DNA of 64,000 nt from Pseudoalteromonas sp. SMS1 (GCF_021530565.1 NZ_JAKGBI010000015.1:1-64000), one strand, 5' to 3'. Positions 35,587 to 45,835 are shown, counted from the first letter of the stretch. Program-made: numbers and translations. The notes: generated by a model from the sequence alone, not told the origin.

Positions 35587-37395
35587 GTGCAGTTAAAACA
35601 ATCACTTTTATTTTTTAAAACGGCCGCTATCGGGTCTGCTTTGGTTATTATGATCGTAAGTTGGGTCATGTATGTTCAGCTTCAACAGACGAGAGAGCTT
35701 AACGACCGCTTATTCATGTTGCAAACACAAATACAGCGTTTACTCGATCAGGAAGAGCGCTTTCTGGTTGAGCGTCAACGAGAAAGTTTACAGTCTATTG
35801 AGAAGCATCGCTTTGCATATAAAGATAGCTTTAGCCAGTTATTGAACATGCTGGTCTCACAGCAAAGAGATCTTGATCTGCTCTTTAAATTGGATGAAGA
35901 GGTTAAGCGTTTTACCCTTAAATATGAGCAGCTGGCTTCGATGCAAGCGTTATTAGGCTACGATAAAAGTGAGGGGGTGTACGGTAATTTTCGACGTCAA
36001 GCGCATGCTTTACAGGATATTGCCAAAACAGCCAATCACCCGGACCTCGAAATTTTAATTCTTGAGCTTAGGCGAAGAGAAAAAGATTTTTTACTTAGGT
36101 TAGATACGAATTATTTGTTGTTACATCGTGAGCTGCTCAACAAAGCTCGAACGCTGATAACGGCGCAGTTTCCAGATAAATCAGCGCAGATGTTGTCTAC
36201 ATTAAACCAGTATGAACAAGGGTTTAATACCTATATTAATGTACTAAAACGGCAGGGGTTAGATCATAGCCAAGGCGTTAGAGCGGATCTTCATCAGTTA
36301 AAGTTGTCCATTAGAGACCACTTTGAAGTCGTATCAAAGCAGCTGTTTAACCAATCGCTAGAAGAAAAGCAGCAATTGGTATTGGCGTGTTTGGCTATGA
36401 TTGTGTTTATTAGCTGTTGCAGTTTGCTCCTACTGTACATTCTCAATAGCCGCATTTCCGATCATATTATTGCAATTAGCCGTGTGTTGAAAAAAGTGGC
36501 TCAGCATGAAGACTTTTCACTCAGGGTTGGCATAAAAGGCGAAGATGAAATCGCGCAAATAGCCCATTATTTAGATGATTTATTGGCGTTTATAGAGACA
36601 CTCCTAGAGCGGTTAACCGCTGCACAACAAAGGTTGATTGAAGAAGCAAAGATGGCAAGTCTCGGAAATATGGTGAGTGGCTTTGCGCATGAGCTCAATA
36701 CCCCTTTGGGCGTGGCCATAACCAGTCAATCGCTACTGAAAGAGCAAGTAGAAACTTTGAAAAAGGATTTGGAGTCAGGGCAGTTACAAAAGCATACACT
36801 CACCAACCTCATTGATGAAGCGGAAACGGCGCTTTATCTATTAGAAAATAATTTGCACAGAACGGCATCTTTAATTAACGATTTTAAAAAAGTCTCTGTT
36901 CAACAAGAGTATGATGAAATCCAAGAATTCAATCTAAAAACTCTTGTGGAAGGCGTATTTGATTGTTATCAGCATGAATTACAAGCGCCAGATTACCATG
37001 TAGATCTGGAGATCCCGCAAGCACTCATGTTGAGCAGTTATCCTAACGTCTTTGCGCAAATACTGACATACAGTCTAAACAACAGTATTCAGCATGGAAA
37101 ATGTGAGGGTAGGCCCTTAAATATCGTGGTCTCTGCCTTGGTCGTGAATGAGTATATTCACCTGTACATCAAAGATGATGGCAATGGCATTGATAAAGAG
37201 CTACTGCCAGTAATTTTTGAACCTTTTATCACCACGCAACGTAACCAAGGTGGTATCGGGTTGGGGCTCAGTATTATATACAACTTGGTGACGCAAAAGC
37301 TCAAAGGGGAAGTTAAAATACAAAGCCCCGCGCATGGCGGGGCTTGCTTACATATTATTTTGGCGAATACGCCGTTTAAGCTTCAAGAGCATTAA
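35587..37395 (+). CDS. Sensor histidine kinase (orphan)
   Basis: A 602-residue membrane sensor kinase. There are membrane helices at about 12-30 and 267-288 with a helical periplasmic sensor of about 235 residues between. A HAMP domain (about 290-345) is followed by the phosphoacceptor H368 in GFAHELNTPLG and an ATPase domain with N box SLNNSIQHG near 497, G1 DDGNGID and G2 GGIGLGLSI. No response regulator gene is adjacent, so the partner is elsewhere. The predicted all-helical sensor region suggests a four-helix bundle; the ligand is unknown. GTG start. Confidence 0.88.
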   Translation: MQLKQSLLFFKTAAIGSALVIMIVSWVMYVQLQQTRELNDRLFMLQTQIQRLLDQEERFLVERQRESLQSIEKHRFAYKDSFSQLLNMLVSQQRDLDLLFKLDEEVKRFTLKYEQLASMQALLGYDKSEGVYGNFRRQAHALQDIAKTANHPDLEILILELRRREKDFLLRLDTNYLLLHRELLNKARTLITAQFPDKSAQMLSTLNQYEQGFNTYINVLKRQGLDHSQGVRADLHQLKLSIRDHFEVVSKQLFNQSLEEKQQLVLACLAMIVFISCCSLLLLYILNSRISDHIIAISRVLKKVAQHEDFSLRVGIKGEDEIAQIAHYLDDLLAFIETLLERLTAAQQRLIEEAKMASLGNMVSGFAHELNTPLGVAITSQSLLKEQVETLKKDLESGQLQKHTLTNLIDEAETALYLLENNLHRTASLINDFKKVSVQQEYDEIQEFNLKTLVEGVFDCYQHELQAPDYHVDLEIPQALMLSSYPNVFAQILTYSLNNSIQHGKCEGRPLNIVVSALVVNEYIHLYIKDDGNGIDKELLPVIFEPFITTQRNQGGIGLGLSIIYNLVTQKLKGEVKIQSPAHGGACLHIILANTPFKLQEH

Positions 37396-39221
37396 GCTTT
37401 TTTACGTGCAACCCATTCGTCAACGAATTGCTCAAGTACATTGAGTGGTACAGGGCCATTCTTTAAAACGACGTCGTGGAATTCACGGATATCGAACTTG
37501 TTGCCAAGCTCTTTTTTCGCGTCTTCACGTAACTCAATAATCTTGTTCATACCGATTTTGTATGCCGTAGCTTGACTTGGCATGACAATATGACGCTCGA
37601 CCATTTTGACTGCATCAGACTTTGCATTTGGGGTGTTGTTTACATAGTAATCAATCCCTTCTTGACGAGTCCATTTCATTGCGTGGATACCGGTATCAAC
37701 CACTAAACGGCAAGCACGCCATAGTTCCATAGCCAAACGACCAAAGTCAGAATACGGGTCTTCATATAGGCCCATTTCTTTAGGCACTAATTCAGAGTAC
37801 AGACCCCAACCTTCCACGTAAGCAGTATAACGGCCAAACTTACGGAATTTAGGCATGTTTTCTAGCTCTTGTGCAATTGCAATCTGCATATGGTGTCCAG
37901 GAATGCCCTCGTGGTAAGCAAGTGCTTCCATTTGGTATGTCGGCATCGCTTCCATGTCATACAAGTTAGCATAGTAGATACCAGGACGCGCGCCGTCTGG
38001 AGATGGCTGTTGATAGAATGCTTTACCCGCTGCCTTTTCACGGAATGCTTCAACACGCTTAACGATCATGTCTGCTTTTGGCTTCACGATAAAGAGTTCA
38101 TCTAGGCGAGACTTCATATTATCGATCATCGCAGTCGCATCAGCCAAGTACTTCGCTTTGCCTTCTTCTGTATTCGGCAGGTAAAATTGCTTGTCGTCAC
38201 GCATAAACTGCATAAAGGCTCTTAAATCGCCCTTAAAGCCTACTTTTTCTTTAATTTCGCGCATTTCGTCGTGAATACGAGCCACTTCTTGTAGGCCGAT
38301 TTTATGGATTTCCTGCGCGGTCAGATCCGTAGTGGTAGTACGTTTAAGGGCGTTATTGAAGAACTGCTCTCCGTCTTTGAACTTCCAAACACCATCTCTA
38401 GAATCAGCGCGTTTTTCTAACTTGTGCAAATAATTGATTAGCTTGCTATAAGAAGGTTTTACAGCGGTTGTTAGTGCCGTTGTTACTTCGCTGATCAGCG
38501 CCTCTTTTTCGTTTTGTGCAATCTCTAATTTATTTACTTTGCGTTTGAAGTCCGCAAGAATGGCAGAATCATCACCTGCTGCGAAAGGCGCGCCTTTGAT
38601 GATATTTTTACTTGAGTCGATGACATGAGGAAATACAAACTTAGGCGCGATAATGCCTTTGTCTGCGCGTACTTCTAAGCCTTCGATTAACTGATCAAAT
38701 AACTTTGGCACCCCATTCAGACGTGAAATGTATGCTTTTGCATCTTTCACATCACTGATCTGGTGCTGATTGATTAAAAATGCAGGGACCATGGAGTGTG
38801 TGCCATACATCTGATTGACAGGGTATGAATAATGGCGCCACTGGAAATCAGCAATCGTGTTTTCAAGGCTCTGCTTGAAGAGGTCGTAACTCACTTGTGT
38901 GTTGGCGTCCAGCTTGCTACGGTCAATGGCGTTGATTGCCGCTAAATCTTGCTTAGTGAGCGCCAAATCTTCTAATGCTCTTTCGTCCGAGTTATCATCC
39001 CATTTATCATAATCGGTCTTAATACCCAGGTAAGTTTGATAAATTGGACTACGCATCACGCTTCTGTTGAATGACTCTTCAAACAGTGTATTGGCTTTTT
39101 CTACCTCACTTTGAACAACTTGTTGGACTGCTGTAACAGGCTTTGGTTGTTCAGCTGTTTGCTGACAGCCTGCTAGCAAAACCGCAGATATTGCAGTAGC
39201 GACAATGGTAAGTTTACGCAT
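37392..39221 (-). CDS. DUF885 lipoprotein, putative metallopeptidase
   Basis: A 609-residue lipoprotein. The signal peptide ends in lipobox LLAGC (C19), and the DUF885 domain holds the zinc-site motif HEGIPGHH near residue 435 and a downstream EGWGLYSE. Family members are predicted metallopeptidases, probably periplasmic or outer-membrane anchored. The substrate is unknown. It is convergent with the kinase gene, overlapping it by 4 bases at the stops, and is monocistronic. Confidence 0.88.
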   Translation of the reverse strand: MRKLTIVATAISAVLLAGCQQTAEQPKPVTAVQQVVQSEVEKANTLFEESFNRSVMRSPIYQTYLGIKTDYDKWDDNSDERALEDLALTKQDLAAINAIDRSKLDANTQVSYDLFKQSLENTIADFQWRHYSYPVNQMYGTHSMVPAFLINQHQISDVKDAKAYISRLNGVPKLFDQLIEGLEVRADKGIIAPKFVFPHVIDSSKNIIKGAPFAAGDDSAILADFKRKVNKLEIAQNEKEALISEVTTALTTAVKPSYSKLINYLHKLEKRADSRDGVWKFKDGEQFFNNALKRTTTTDLTAQEIHKIGLQEVARIHDEMREIKEKVGFKGDLRAFMQFMRDDKQFYLPNTEEGKAKYLADATAMIDNMKSRLDELFIVKPKADMIVKRVEAFREKAAGKAFYQQPSPDGARPGIYYANLYDMEAMPTYQMEALAYHEGIPGHHMQIAIAQELENMPKFRKFGRYTAYVEGWGLYSELVPKEMGLYEDPYSDFGRLAMELWRACRLVVDTGIHAMKWTRQEGIDYYVNNTPNAKSDAVKMVERHIVMPSQATAYKIGMNKIIELREDAKKELGNKFDIREFHDVVLKNGPVPLNVLEQFVDEWVARKKA

Positions 39222-39382
39222 GTTTTACCCTTTTTATTTTCTGTATTAAGAGGTTATCTTTTATTTATATTGAGACTCATGAGCTCAGTGTAGGTCATTA
39301 TATGAGATGCGACGAATCCCAACATGATTGTGAGACCAATAAAAAATTGATTATTGTATAAATCGCTTTAATTTACCTTAAA

Positions 39383-40519
39383 TTAAACGAACAATTCTAG
39401 CAGGTCATTTAAATATCTATGCCCTTTATTTGTTACAAACCATGAATCACCTTGATCTTCTAGCAACCCGGATTCAATTGCGCTTTGAATTTGGGGGGCT
39501 ATTTCATTCAAAGTGAGTCCAGTGTAGTCAACAAATGCCTGTTTGGAGGTCGATTCCAGCAACCTAAATGTGTTCATAAAGAACTCGAAAGGTCTGTCTT
39601 GCGCCTCAACATGCCAGCTATCGTAAAGGTACGGTTTGGTCAAATCCATGTACCCTCTGGGGTGTTTAACTTTAACGGTCCGCAATATGTTGTTTTGTTC
39701 AGGTAAAGTGATTTTGCCATGCGCGCCACAGCCAATCCCAAGGTAATCCCCAAAACGCCAGTAATTGAGATTGTGTTGACATTGAAAGTCGACTTTCGCA
39801 TAGCCAGAGATCTCATATTGGATATAACCGTGTTGTCTCAAGAGCGTTTGACCCGCTTCTTGAATTGCCCACAGCGTTTCATCTTCTGGTAACTTGGGGG
39901 GCTTAGAAGCAAATTGGGTATTGGGCTCAATCGTCAGTTGGTACCATGATAGATGAGGCGGGTTAAGTTCAATTACCCGTTGAAGGTCACTCAGCGCATC
40001 ATCCAACGATTGATTTGGTAAACCGTGCATCAAATCCATATTAAAGCTCTTTAGGCCTGCATCATGTGCTTCGGCCGCCGCATTAATGGCCTCTTCTTCA
40101 CCATGAATACGTCCTAACGCTTTAAGCTTGTCAGTTTGCAAGCTTTGTACACCGATTGAAATGCGGTTGATGCCTGCTGCGACATAATGCTTGAAGCGGT
40201 CGCTTTCGACGGTGCCTGGATTCGCTTCTAGGGTGATCTCTATATTATCTTCAAACCCAATTAAGGCTTCGATCTGTTGCAAAAGATAGACATAAGCATC
40301 ACCAGAAAGTAGGCTTGGCGTACCTCCACCAACAAAAATGCTATGCAGCTTTCGCCCTTGCACCCACTGTAAATCAGATTTGAGATCGTCCAATAGATGT
40401 TGAATATATTCTTTTTCTGGAATAGTCCCCTTTTGACTGTGACTATTAAAATCGCAATAAGGACATTTTTGCACGCACCAAGGTACGTGCACATATAAAC
40501 TTAATGGTGGAAGGTTCAC
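39383..40519 (-). CDS. hemW: Radical SAM protein HemW
   Basis: A 378-residue radical SAM protein. The iron-sulfur cysteines are C15, C19 and C22 in VPWCVQKCPYCDFNS. The HNLNYW motif near residue 250 separates HemW, a heme chaperone, from the true coproporphyrinogen oxidase HemN. It overlaps rdgB by 4 bases, the usual rdgB-hemW unit. Confidence 0.93.
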   Translation of the reverse strand: MNLPPLSLYVHVPWCVQKCPYCDFNSHSQKGTIPEKEYIQHLLDDLKSDLQWVQGRKLHSIFVGGGTPSLLSGDAYVYLLQQIEALIGFEDNIEITLEANPGTVESDRFKHYVAAGINRISIGVQSLQTDKLKALGRIHGEEEAINAAAEAHDAGLKSFNMDLMHGLPNQSLDDALSDLQRVIELNPPHLSWYQLTIEPNTQFASKPPKLPEDETLWAIQEAGQTLLRQHGYIQYEISGYAKVDFQCQHNLNYWRFGDYLGIGCGAHGKITLPEQNNILRTVKVKHPRGYMDLTKPYLYDSWHVEAQDRPFEFFMNTFRLLESTSKQAFVDYTGLTLNEIAPQIQSAIESGLLEDQGDSWFVTNKGHRYLNDLLELFV

Positions 40520-41109
40520 AGCTTGCTCGTAAAGTGGGTCAATAATTGTTGCAAAGCTTGCCCTCTATGGCTAATTGCATTTTTTTCCTGTTTGGTTAGC
40601 TCAGCGGCCATGCGTTGACATGATTTTACCCAGAAAACAGGGTCGTAGCCGAAGCCTTGATCCCCATGTTGCTCAAGTGCTATCTCACCTTCCCAGCTCG
40701 CTTGACAAATAATTGGGGTCGGGTCATTGGCATGTCGCATATACACCAGTACACACCAAAAACGAGCACTGCGCACTTCGCTGTTACCGAGGTCGCTGAG
40801 CAATTTGTTTATATTGTCTTGATCTGACGCGTTGGCACCTGCATAGCGGGCAGAATAAACGCCTGGTGCACCTTTTAATCCGTCAACCTCTAACCCTGAA
40901 TCATCTGCAATAGCAGGAAGACCAGTCTCTTTGGCTGCATGACGCGCTTTGATAATTGCGTTTTCTACGAAGGTTGTGCCAGTCTCTGCTACGTCAGAGA
41001 CATTAAATTGACTCTGCGGCAGCACTTCAATATTGAGGGACTCAAGCATGGTGCCTAGTTCATTGACTTTGCCTTGGTTACCAGTGGCAAGTACGATTTG
41101 GTTTGTCAT
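40516..41109 (-). CDS. rdgB: XTP/dITP diphosphatase RdgB
   Basis: A 197-residue Ham1-type nucleotide sanitising enzyme that removes non-canonical purine triphosphates. It shows VLATGNQGKVNEL at the start, AIADDSGLEVDGLKGAPGVYSARYAG, and HRGQAL near the C-terminus. It is part of the yggS-proC-yggT-DUF4426-rdgB-hemW run. Confidence 0.95.
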   Translation of the reverse strand: MTNQIVLATGNQGKVNELGTMLESLNIEVLPQSQFNVSDVAETGTTFVENAIIKARHAAKETGLPAIADDSGLEVDGLKGAPGVYSARYAGANASDQDNINKLLSDLGNSEVRSARFWCVLVYMRHANDPTPIICQASWEGEIALEQHGDQGFGYDPVFWVKSCQRMAAELTKQEKNAISHRGQALQQLLTHFTSKL

Positions 41110-41114
41110 ATTAC

Positions 41115-41549
41115 TTAATCTACATAAAACTTTTGTTGAAACTGTAAAACTTGCAGTTTATCGCCTTGTTTGATTTGTATGTCAAAACGGTAAACATCTT
41201 CATTGTAGTAGTTGAGCTGCGCGAGATAATAAACGGCATCTCCATCAACGACTTGTTTGAACTCTAAATCTTGTTTGTTGCCCAATAAATTTTTGGCAAC
41301 GCCGGTCATCTGCACCTGTTGTGCGGTTTTGACTTGATCCTTTGCTAACACTGAAATGTTGATAAGTGCTTTATTGTCATCACGCACGACGCCATACGCT
41401 TTGGCGACATTCGGTTGGATAAAGGTAGAAGGAAACGCAATATAGTGCACTTCCCAATTGCCTAGTACTTTAAACTGCCCACCAGATTCCGTATTGGCAC
41501 CAGCCAAACTGGTGAACAAGATTAGAAACATGATTAAAATTAATCTCAT
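41115..41549 (-). CDS. DUF4426 periplasmic protein
   Basis: A 144-residue protein with a signal peptide (about 1-19, ending SLAGA) and a single DUF4426-like domain (KVLGNWEVHYIAFPSTFIQPNVAKAYGVVRD). It is regularly found between yggT and rdgB in Alteromonadales and Vibrionales. No function is established. It is 5 bases from rdgB and 18 bases after yggT. Confidence 0.85.
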   Translation of the reverse strand: MRLILIMFLILFTSLAGANTESGGQFKVLGNWEVHYIAFPSTFIQPNVAKAYGVVRDDNKALINISVLAKDQVKTAQQVQMTGVAKNLLGNKQDLEFKQVVDGDAVYYLAQLNYYNEDVYRFDIQIKQGDKLQVLQFQQKFYVD

Positions 41550-41567
41550 AGCTTTTACCTCAGTAGA

Positions 41568-42101
41568 TTAGTACATGAAGTCCGCAAACAGCTTTTGCAA
41601 GAATACCATGCCAATCAGTACCACCATTATAGACAAGTCTAATCCACCCAGTGGTGGGATCACTTTGCGAATGGGTCTCAAAAACGGTTCTGTGAGCTGT
41701 TCAAACACTGCGGCTACAGGGTGATAGCCTTGTATTACCCAGCTCATCAATGCGCGGATAACCAGTACCCAAAAAACTAAACTGAATGCTTCTGTGAGCA
41801 TGGTTAATAAACCACCTAATGCCACACCCGCCGGATCCAAATAGCCACCAAACACCAACATCATGACGGACACTTTTGCACTGGCTACTAGAAAAGCCAG
41901 CACTAAAGAAGCCACATCAAACCCACCAAGTCCCGGGACGATTTTACGCAGAGGGTTTATCGCGAAAGACGTTGCTTTGACGATCGCTTGACTCAGAGGG
42001 TTGTAAAAGTCGACGCGTGCCCATTGCATCCAAAAACGCAATAACACGACCATCAAAAATAAATTGAACAAGGTTTCTATTAAAAAATGCATTGCACTCA
42101 T
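41568..42101 (-). CDS. yggT: YggT family membrane protein
   Basis: A 177-residue inner-membrane protein made of two YGGT repeats. Each ends in the pattern P-L-R-K/P-I-R-K-hydrophobic-P-G/P-L-G-G (NPLRKIVPGLGGFD near 48, RPIRKVIPPLGGLD near 142). Family members are linked to osmotic and K+ stress and to cell division in some bacteria. It lies between proC and DUF4426 in one run. Confidence 0.9.
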   Translation of the reverse strand: MSAMHFLIETLFNLFLMVVLLRFWMQWARVDFYNPLSQAIVKATSFAINPLRKIVPGLGGFDVASLVLAFLVASAKVSVMMLVFGGYLDPAGVALGGLLTMLTEAFSLVFWVLVIRALMSWVIQGYHPVAAVFEQLTEPFLRPIRKVIPPLGGLDLSIMVVLIGMVFLQKLFADFMY

Positions 42102-42110
42102 GGCGATTCC

Positions 42111-42932
42111 TTAAATTTGTTTTTCCATTTCCTGCGCGCGGGCGATACAGGCGTCCATCGCATCAGCAATGGTATCTGACAACTGGTTATTTTTCATAAA
42201 CTCAATGGCTGCATGGGTTGTACCGCCTTTAGAGGTAACATTAGCACGCAGTTGTTCTAGGCTAATTTCACTCTGGGATACCGCCATTTGCGCGGCACCA
42301 AGTGCGGTTTGCTGTACGAGCTTTCTCGCTGTTGGTGCGTCAAAGCCTAAGTCTTTTGCTTTTTCTTCAATCGCCTGCATAAATAGGAAAAAATAGGCAG
42401 GAGAAGAACCTGTGACAGCAATAATATCATTGATTTGGGACTCTTCGTTGAGCCATGAGGTAATACCTGTGGCACGAAAGATGTTATCAATAAAAGTTTG
42501 CTCGTCTGCATCGATGTCTTGACTAAAGAGACCTGATACGCCGAGCCCAACAAGAGAAGGCGTATTGGGCATACATCTGACAATTTTCGTTTCGTTGTTG
42601 AGCATTTCTCTTAAACGGGAAACGGTGATGCCCGCTGCAACAGAAACAATGATTTTGTCACGTAAATCTAGATTGTGCTGTTCAAACGTGGCACATAAAT
42701 CTGCCATCATTTGAGGCTTTACTGACAAAACGATGACATCGGCGTTGTTCACTGCACTGATATTATCGCTGGTGGTTTGTACACCAAAGTCAGCACTCAC
42801 TTTAGCTAACTTTTCGGTATTACGGTTTGTCGCTATGATATCTTGTGCCACAAAACCATTTTTTAACATGCCACCGATAATGGCATAGCTCATGTTTCCG
42901 GTGCCGATAAATGCGATTTTTTTATTAGACAT
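42111..42932 (-). CDS. proC: Pyrroline-5-carboxylate reductase
   Basis: A 273-residue enzyme making proline from pyrroline-5-carboxylate with NAD(P)H. The Rossmann motif is FIGTGNMSYAIIGG at the start, and the C-terminal signature VTSKGGTTHAAIEFM is clear. The frame is open upstream to 43007, but that part overlaps yggS; ATG 42932 (MSNKKIAFIGTG) fits the family. Confidence 0.95.
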   Translation of the reverse strand: MSNKKIAFIGTGNMSYAIIGGMLKNGFVAQDIIATNRNTEKLAKVSADFGVQTTSDNISAVNNADVIVLSVKPQMMADLCATFEQHNLDLRDKIIVSVAAGITVSRLREMLNNETKIVRCMPNTPSLVGLGVSGLFSQDIDADEQTFIDNIFRATGITSWLNEESQINDIIAVTGSSPAYFFLFMQAIEEKAKDLGFDAPTARKLVQQTALGAAQMAVSQSEISLEQLRANVTSKGGTTHAAIEFMKNNQLSDTIADAMDACIARAQEMEKQI

Positions 42933-42948
42933 GTGTTGTTTGTGCCCT

Positions 42949-43632
42949 TTATTGTCTTTGACCAAAAATATCCGTACCAATACGAACCATCGTGGCGCCC
43001 GCCGCAACTGCGGGTTCTAAATCACCACTCATGCCCATTGAAAGTGTATCTATTTGTGGATATTGGGCCTTTAGTCTATCAAAGCAATCTTTCATTTGCT
43101 GAAAATATTGTTTCTGTATCAGAAGGTCATCAGTTTTTGCGGTAATGGTCATCAAACCACGTAGAGAAAGTTGTTTAGAGTCATGTATAAAATCTGCCAG
43201 TGCTTGTACCTCAGCGGGCAAGCAACCTGATTTATTTTCGTCTTCACTAATGTTTACCTGAATCAAAACATTCAGTGGCTTTAAGTTGGTTGGCCTTTGC
43301 TCATTGAGTCTTCGAGCAATCTTGACACGGTCGACGCTTTGCACCCAACTAAAATGCTCTGCGATGTGGCGTGATTTGTTTGATTGGATTGGGCCAATAA
43401 AATGCCACTCGATATCTCGACACTGTTTAAAGTGAGTGACTTTATCGACGGCTTCTTGGACATAAGACTCACCAAATAATCGCTGACCTGCGTCATAAGC
43501 TTGTTGAATCAGCTCAATTGGCTTGGTTTTTGATACCGCAAGAAGTTGAACAGGGTCAGTTTTATGACTATTTTGTTCAGCTTTTGCGATGCGATCGTAG
43601 GCGTTATTTAGCCGTTCTGCTATTGTAACCAT
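42949..43632 (-). CDS. yggS: PLP homeostasis protein YggS
   Basis: A 227-residue PLP-binding protein of the alanine racemase N-terminal fold. The PLP lysine lies in LLAVSKTKP (near residue 34), with FGESYVQEAVDK, WHFIGPIQSNK and LSMGMSGDLEPAVAAGATMVRIG following. An ATG at 43659 would add nine residues; MVTIAERL at 43632 aligns better with the family. It is divergent from pilT. Confidence 0.93.
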   Translation of the reverse strand: MVTIAERLNNAYDRIAKAEQNSHKTDPVQLLAVSKTKPIELIQQAYDAGQRLFGESYVQEAVDKVTHFKQCRDIEWHFIGPIQSNKSRHIAEHFSWVQSVDRVKIARRLNEQRPTNLKPLNVLIQVNISEDENKSGCLPAEVQALADFIHDSKQLSLRGLMTITAKTDDLLIQKQYFQQMKDCFDRLKAQYPQIDTLSMGMSGDLEPAVAAGATMVRIGTDIFGQRQ

Positions 43633-43661
43633 ATTATTATTTGCTCGTTGTGGAGTCATAG

Positions 43662-44708
43662 ATGGATATTACTGAATTATTAGCCTTTAGTGTGCAACAT
43701 AAAGCCTCGGATCTACACCTTTCTTCAGAGGTTTCTCCGATGATCCGCGTAGACGGAGACGTTCGTCGCATAAACATTCCCGCTTTAGAGGCGAAGGATG
43801 TCAATAGCTTAATATACGATATTATGAATGATAACCAGCGCAAGGACTATGAGCAAAATCTTGAGGTAGATTTTTCGTTTGAAGTGCCTAATTTAGCAAG
43901 GTTTCGTGTTAATGCGTTTAATGCAAGCAGGGGACCTGCGGCGGTTTTTCGTACAATCCCGAGTCAAGTGTTAACACTTGAAGAGCTAGGTGCACCTGAT
44001 ATTTTTAAACAAATATCAGAAAATCCACGCGGGTTAGTGTTGGTAACAGGGCCTACGGGGTCGGGTAAATCAACCACACTGGCCGCCATGGTCGACTATA
44101 TTAATAGTAATAAGCATCATCATATTTTGACGATTGAGGATCCCATCGAATTTGTGCATCAAAATCAATTGAGTTTGGTGAATCAGCGTGAAGTGCATCG
44201 CGACACGCATAGTTTTAATGCCGCACTGCGTAGCGCGCTTCGTGAAGATCCGGATGTCATTTTGGTCGGGGAACTGCGTGATTTGGAAACCATCCGATTG
44301 GCCATGACAGCGGCAGAAACAGGTCACCTAGTATTTGGTACTTTGCATACGACCTCTGCACCGAAAACCATCGACCGTATTATTGATGTTTTCCCTGGAG
44401 AGGAGAAAGACATGGTACGTTCTATGTTGTCTGAATCTTTGCAAGCGGTTATTTCACAAACGTTAGTGAAAAAGGTGGGAGGAGGCCGAGTTGCGGCGCA
44501 TGAAATCATGTTGGGGATCCCCGCTATTCGTAACTTAATACGTGAAGATAAAATCGCACAAATGTATTCAGCGATTCAAACTGGCGCACTGCATGGTATG
44601 CAAACGATGGATCAGTGTTTGATGAATTTAGTGAATCACGGCTTGATAACGACCCAAGATGCATACAAGAAAGCACATGATAAAAATCAATTTGGTAGTG
44701 GGTATTAA
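43662..44708 (+). CDS. pilT: Type IV pilus retraction ATPase PilT
   Basis: A 348-residue hexameric ATPase that powers pilus retraction. Walker A is GPTGSGKST near 128-136, the Asp box and Walker B are LREDPDVILVGELRD near 200, and the AIRNLIRE signature lies near 288. Two bases before pilU. Divergent from yggS. Confidence 0.96.
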   Translation: MDITELLAFSVQHKASDLHLSSEVSPMIRVDGDVRRINIPALEAKDVNSLIYDIMNDNQRKDYEQNLEVDFSFEVPNLARFRVNAFNASRGPAAVFRTIPSQVLTLEELGAPDIFKQISENPRGLVLVTGPTGSGKSTTLAAMVDYINSNKHHHILTIEDPIEFVHQNQLSLVNQREVHRDTHSFNAALRSALREDPDVILVGELRDLETIRLAMTAAETGHLVFGTLHTTSAPKTIDRIIDVFPGEEKDMVRSMLSESLQAVISQTLVKKVGGGRVAAHEIMLGIPAIRNLIREDKIAQMYSAIQTGALHGMQTMDQCLMNLVNHGLITTQDAYKKAHDKNQFGSGY

Positions 44709-44710
44709 TT

Positions 44711-45835
44711 ATGGCATTACGTGATTACTTGCAGTTGATGGTAGACAAAGAAGCCTCGGATTTATTTGTTTCTTCGGGTCTTGCCGTAAGTGCAAAAATT
44801 GACGGTGAATTACGTGCGTTAGATGACGAAGTACTCGATAAAGCAGGTTCATTGGCGATGGTTGAGTCGGCAATGAGCGATGCTCAAAAGCAGCAGTTTC
44901 ACCATGAGAAAGAGTGTAACTTTGCTGTTGCCAATGATGTAGGGCGGTTTCGTGTTTCGGCTTTTTGGCAACGTGACTGCGCTGGCATGGTGATTCGACG
45001 TATCGTAACGGAAATCCCAGATGTGACACAATTGGGCCTGCCTTCGGTTTTGACGGATGTGATTATGTCTAAACGCGGTTTGGTACTATTTGTTGGTGGA
45101 ACGGGGACTGGTAAGTCAACTTCGCTTGCGGCATTGTTGGGGTATCGCAACCGAAACCAGCGAGGGCATATTTTAACCATTGAGGATCCCATTGAGTTTG
45201 TTCATGAGCACCGCAAAAGTATCATCACTCAGCGTGAAGTTGGATTGGATACAGAGAGTTTTGAGGCGGCGCTGAAGAGCTCATTGAGACAGGCTCCCGA
45301 TGTCATTTTAATTGGGGAGATCCGCTCTCAAGAGACGATGGAATATGCACTCAGTTTTGCTGAAACTGGACACCTATGTGTGGCAACTTTGCATGCTAAC
45401 AATGCCAACCAAGCCATAGATAGGATCATGCACTTAGTGCCAAAAGAGAAGCACGATAAGCTTAAGTATGACTTGGCACTCAATTTACGTGCAATCGTCG
45501 CTCAGCAGCTTGTACCCAACTCTAAAGGTGAGGGAAGGGTTGCTGCGATAGAAGTGTTGCTTAATTCACCGATGGTGGCTGAGTTAATCAAGAAAGGCGA
45601 TATTGGTTCCATTAAGGAGACCATGTCCAAATCAAAAGAAATGGGGATGCAAACGTTCGACCAGGCGCTATTTGAATTGTATAAAAACCAACGTATCAAT
45701 TACGCCGATGCCTTACACCATGCTGATTCGCCTAACGATCTGCGGTTAATGATTAAACTGCAAAACAATGAGCAAAAAGGAGCTGGCTTTTTACAAGGGG
45801 TCACGATTGATGGTTTGGAAGGCAAGAAAAACTAA
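44711..45835 (+). CDS. pilU: PilT-dependent retraction ATPase PilU
   Basis: A 374-residue PilT paralogue. Walker A is GGTGTGKST near 130, and Walker B is LRQAPDVILIGEIRSQET near 197. PilU assists PilT in forceful retraction in other gammaproteobacteria. Its 3' end overlaps the next gene by 26 bases. Confidence 0.95.
   Translation: MALRDYLQLMVDKEASDLFVSSGLAVSAKIDGELRALDDEVLDKAGSLAMVESAMSDAQKQQFHHEKECNFAVANDVGRFRVSAFWQRDCAGMVIRRIVTEIPDVTQLGLPSVLTDVIMSKRGLVLFVGGTGTGKSTSLAALLGYRNRNQRGHILTIEDPIEFVHEHRKSIITQREVGLDTESFEAALKSSLRQAPDVILIGEIRSQETMEYALSFAETGHLCVATLHANNANQAIDRIMHLVPKEKHDKLKYDLALNLRAIVAQQLVPNSKGEGRVAAIEVLLNSPMVAELIKKGDIGSIKETMSKSKEMGMQTFDQALFELYKNQRINYADALHHADSPNDLRLMIKLQNNEQKGAGFLQGVTIDGLEGKKN

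Noticed and set aside
42933..43007. Upstream extension of proC inside yggS
   Set aside because: The basic 25-residue extension is unlike proC, and ATG 42932 starts directly before the Rossmann fold.
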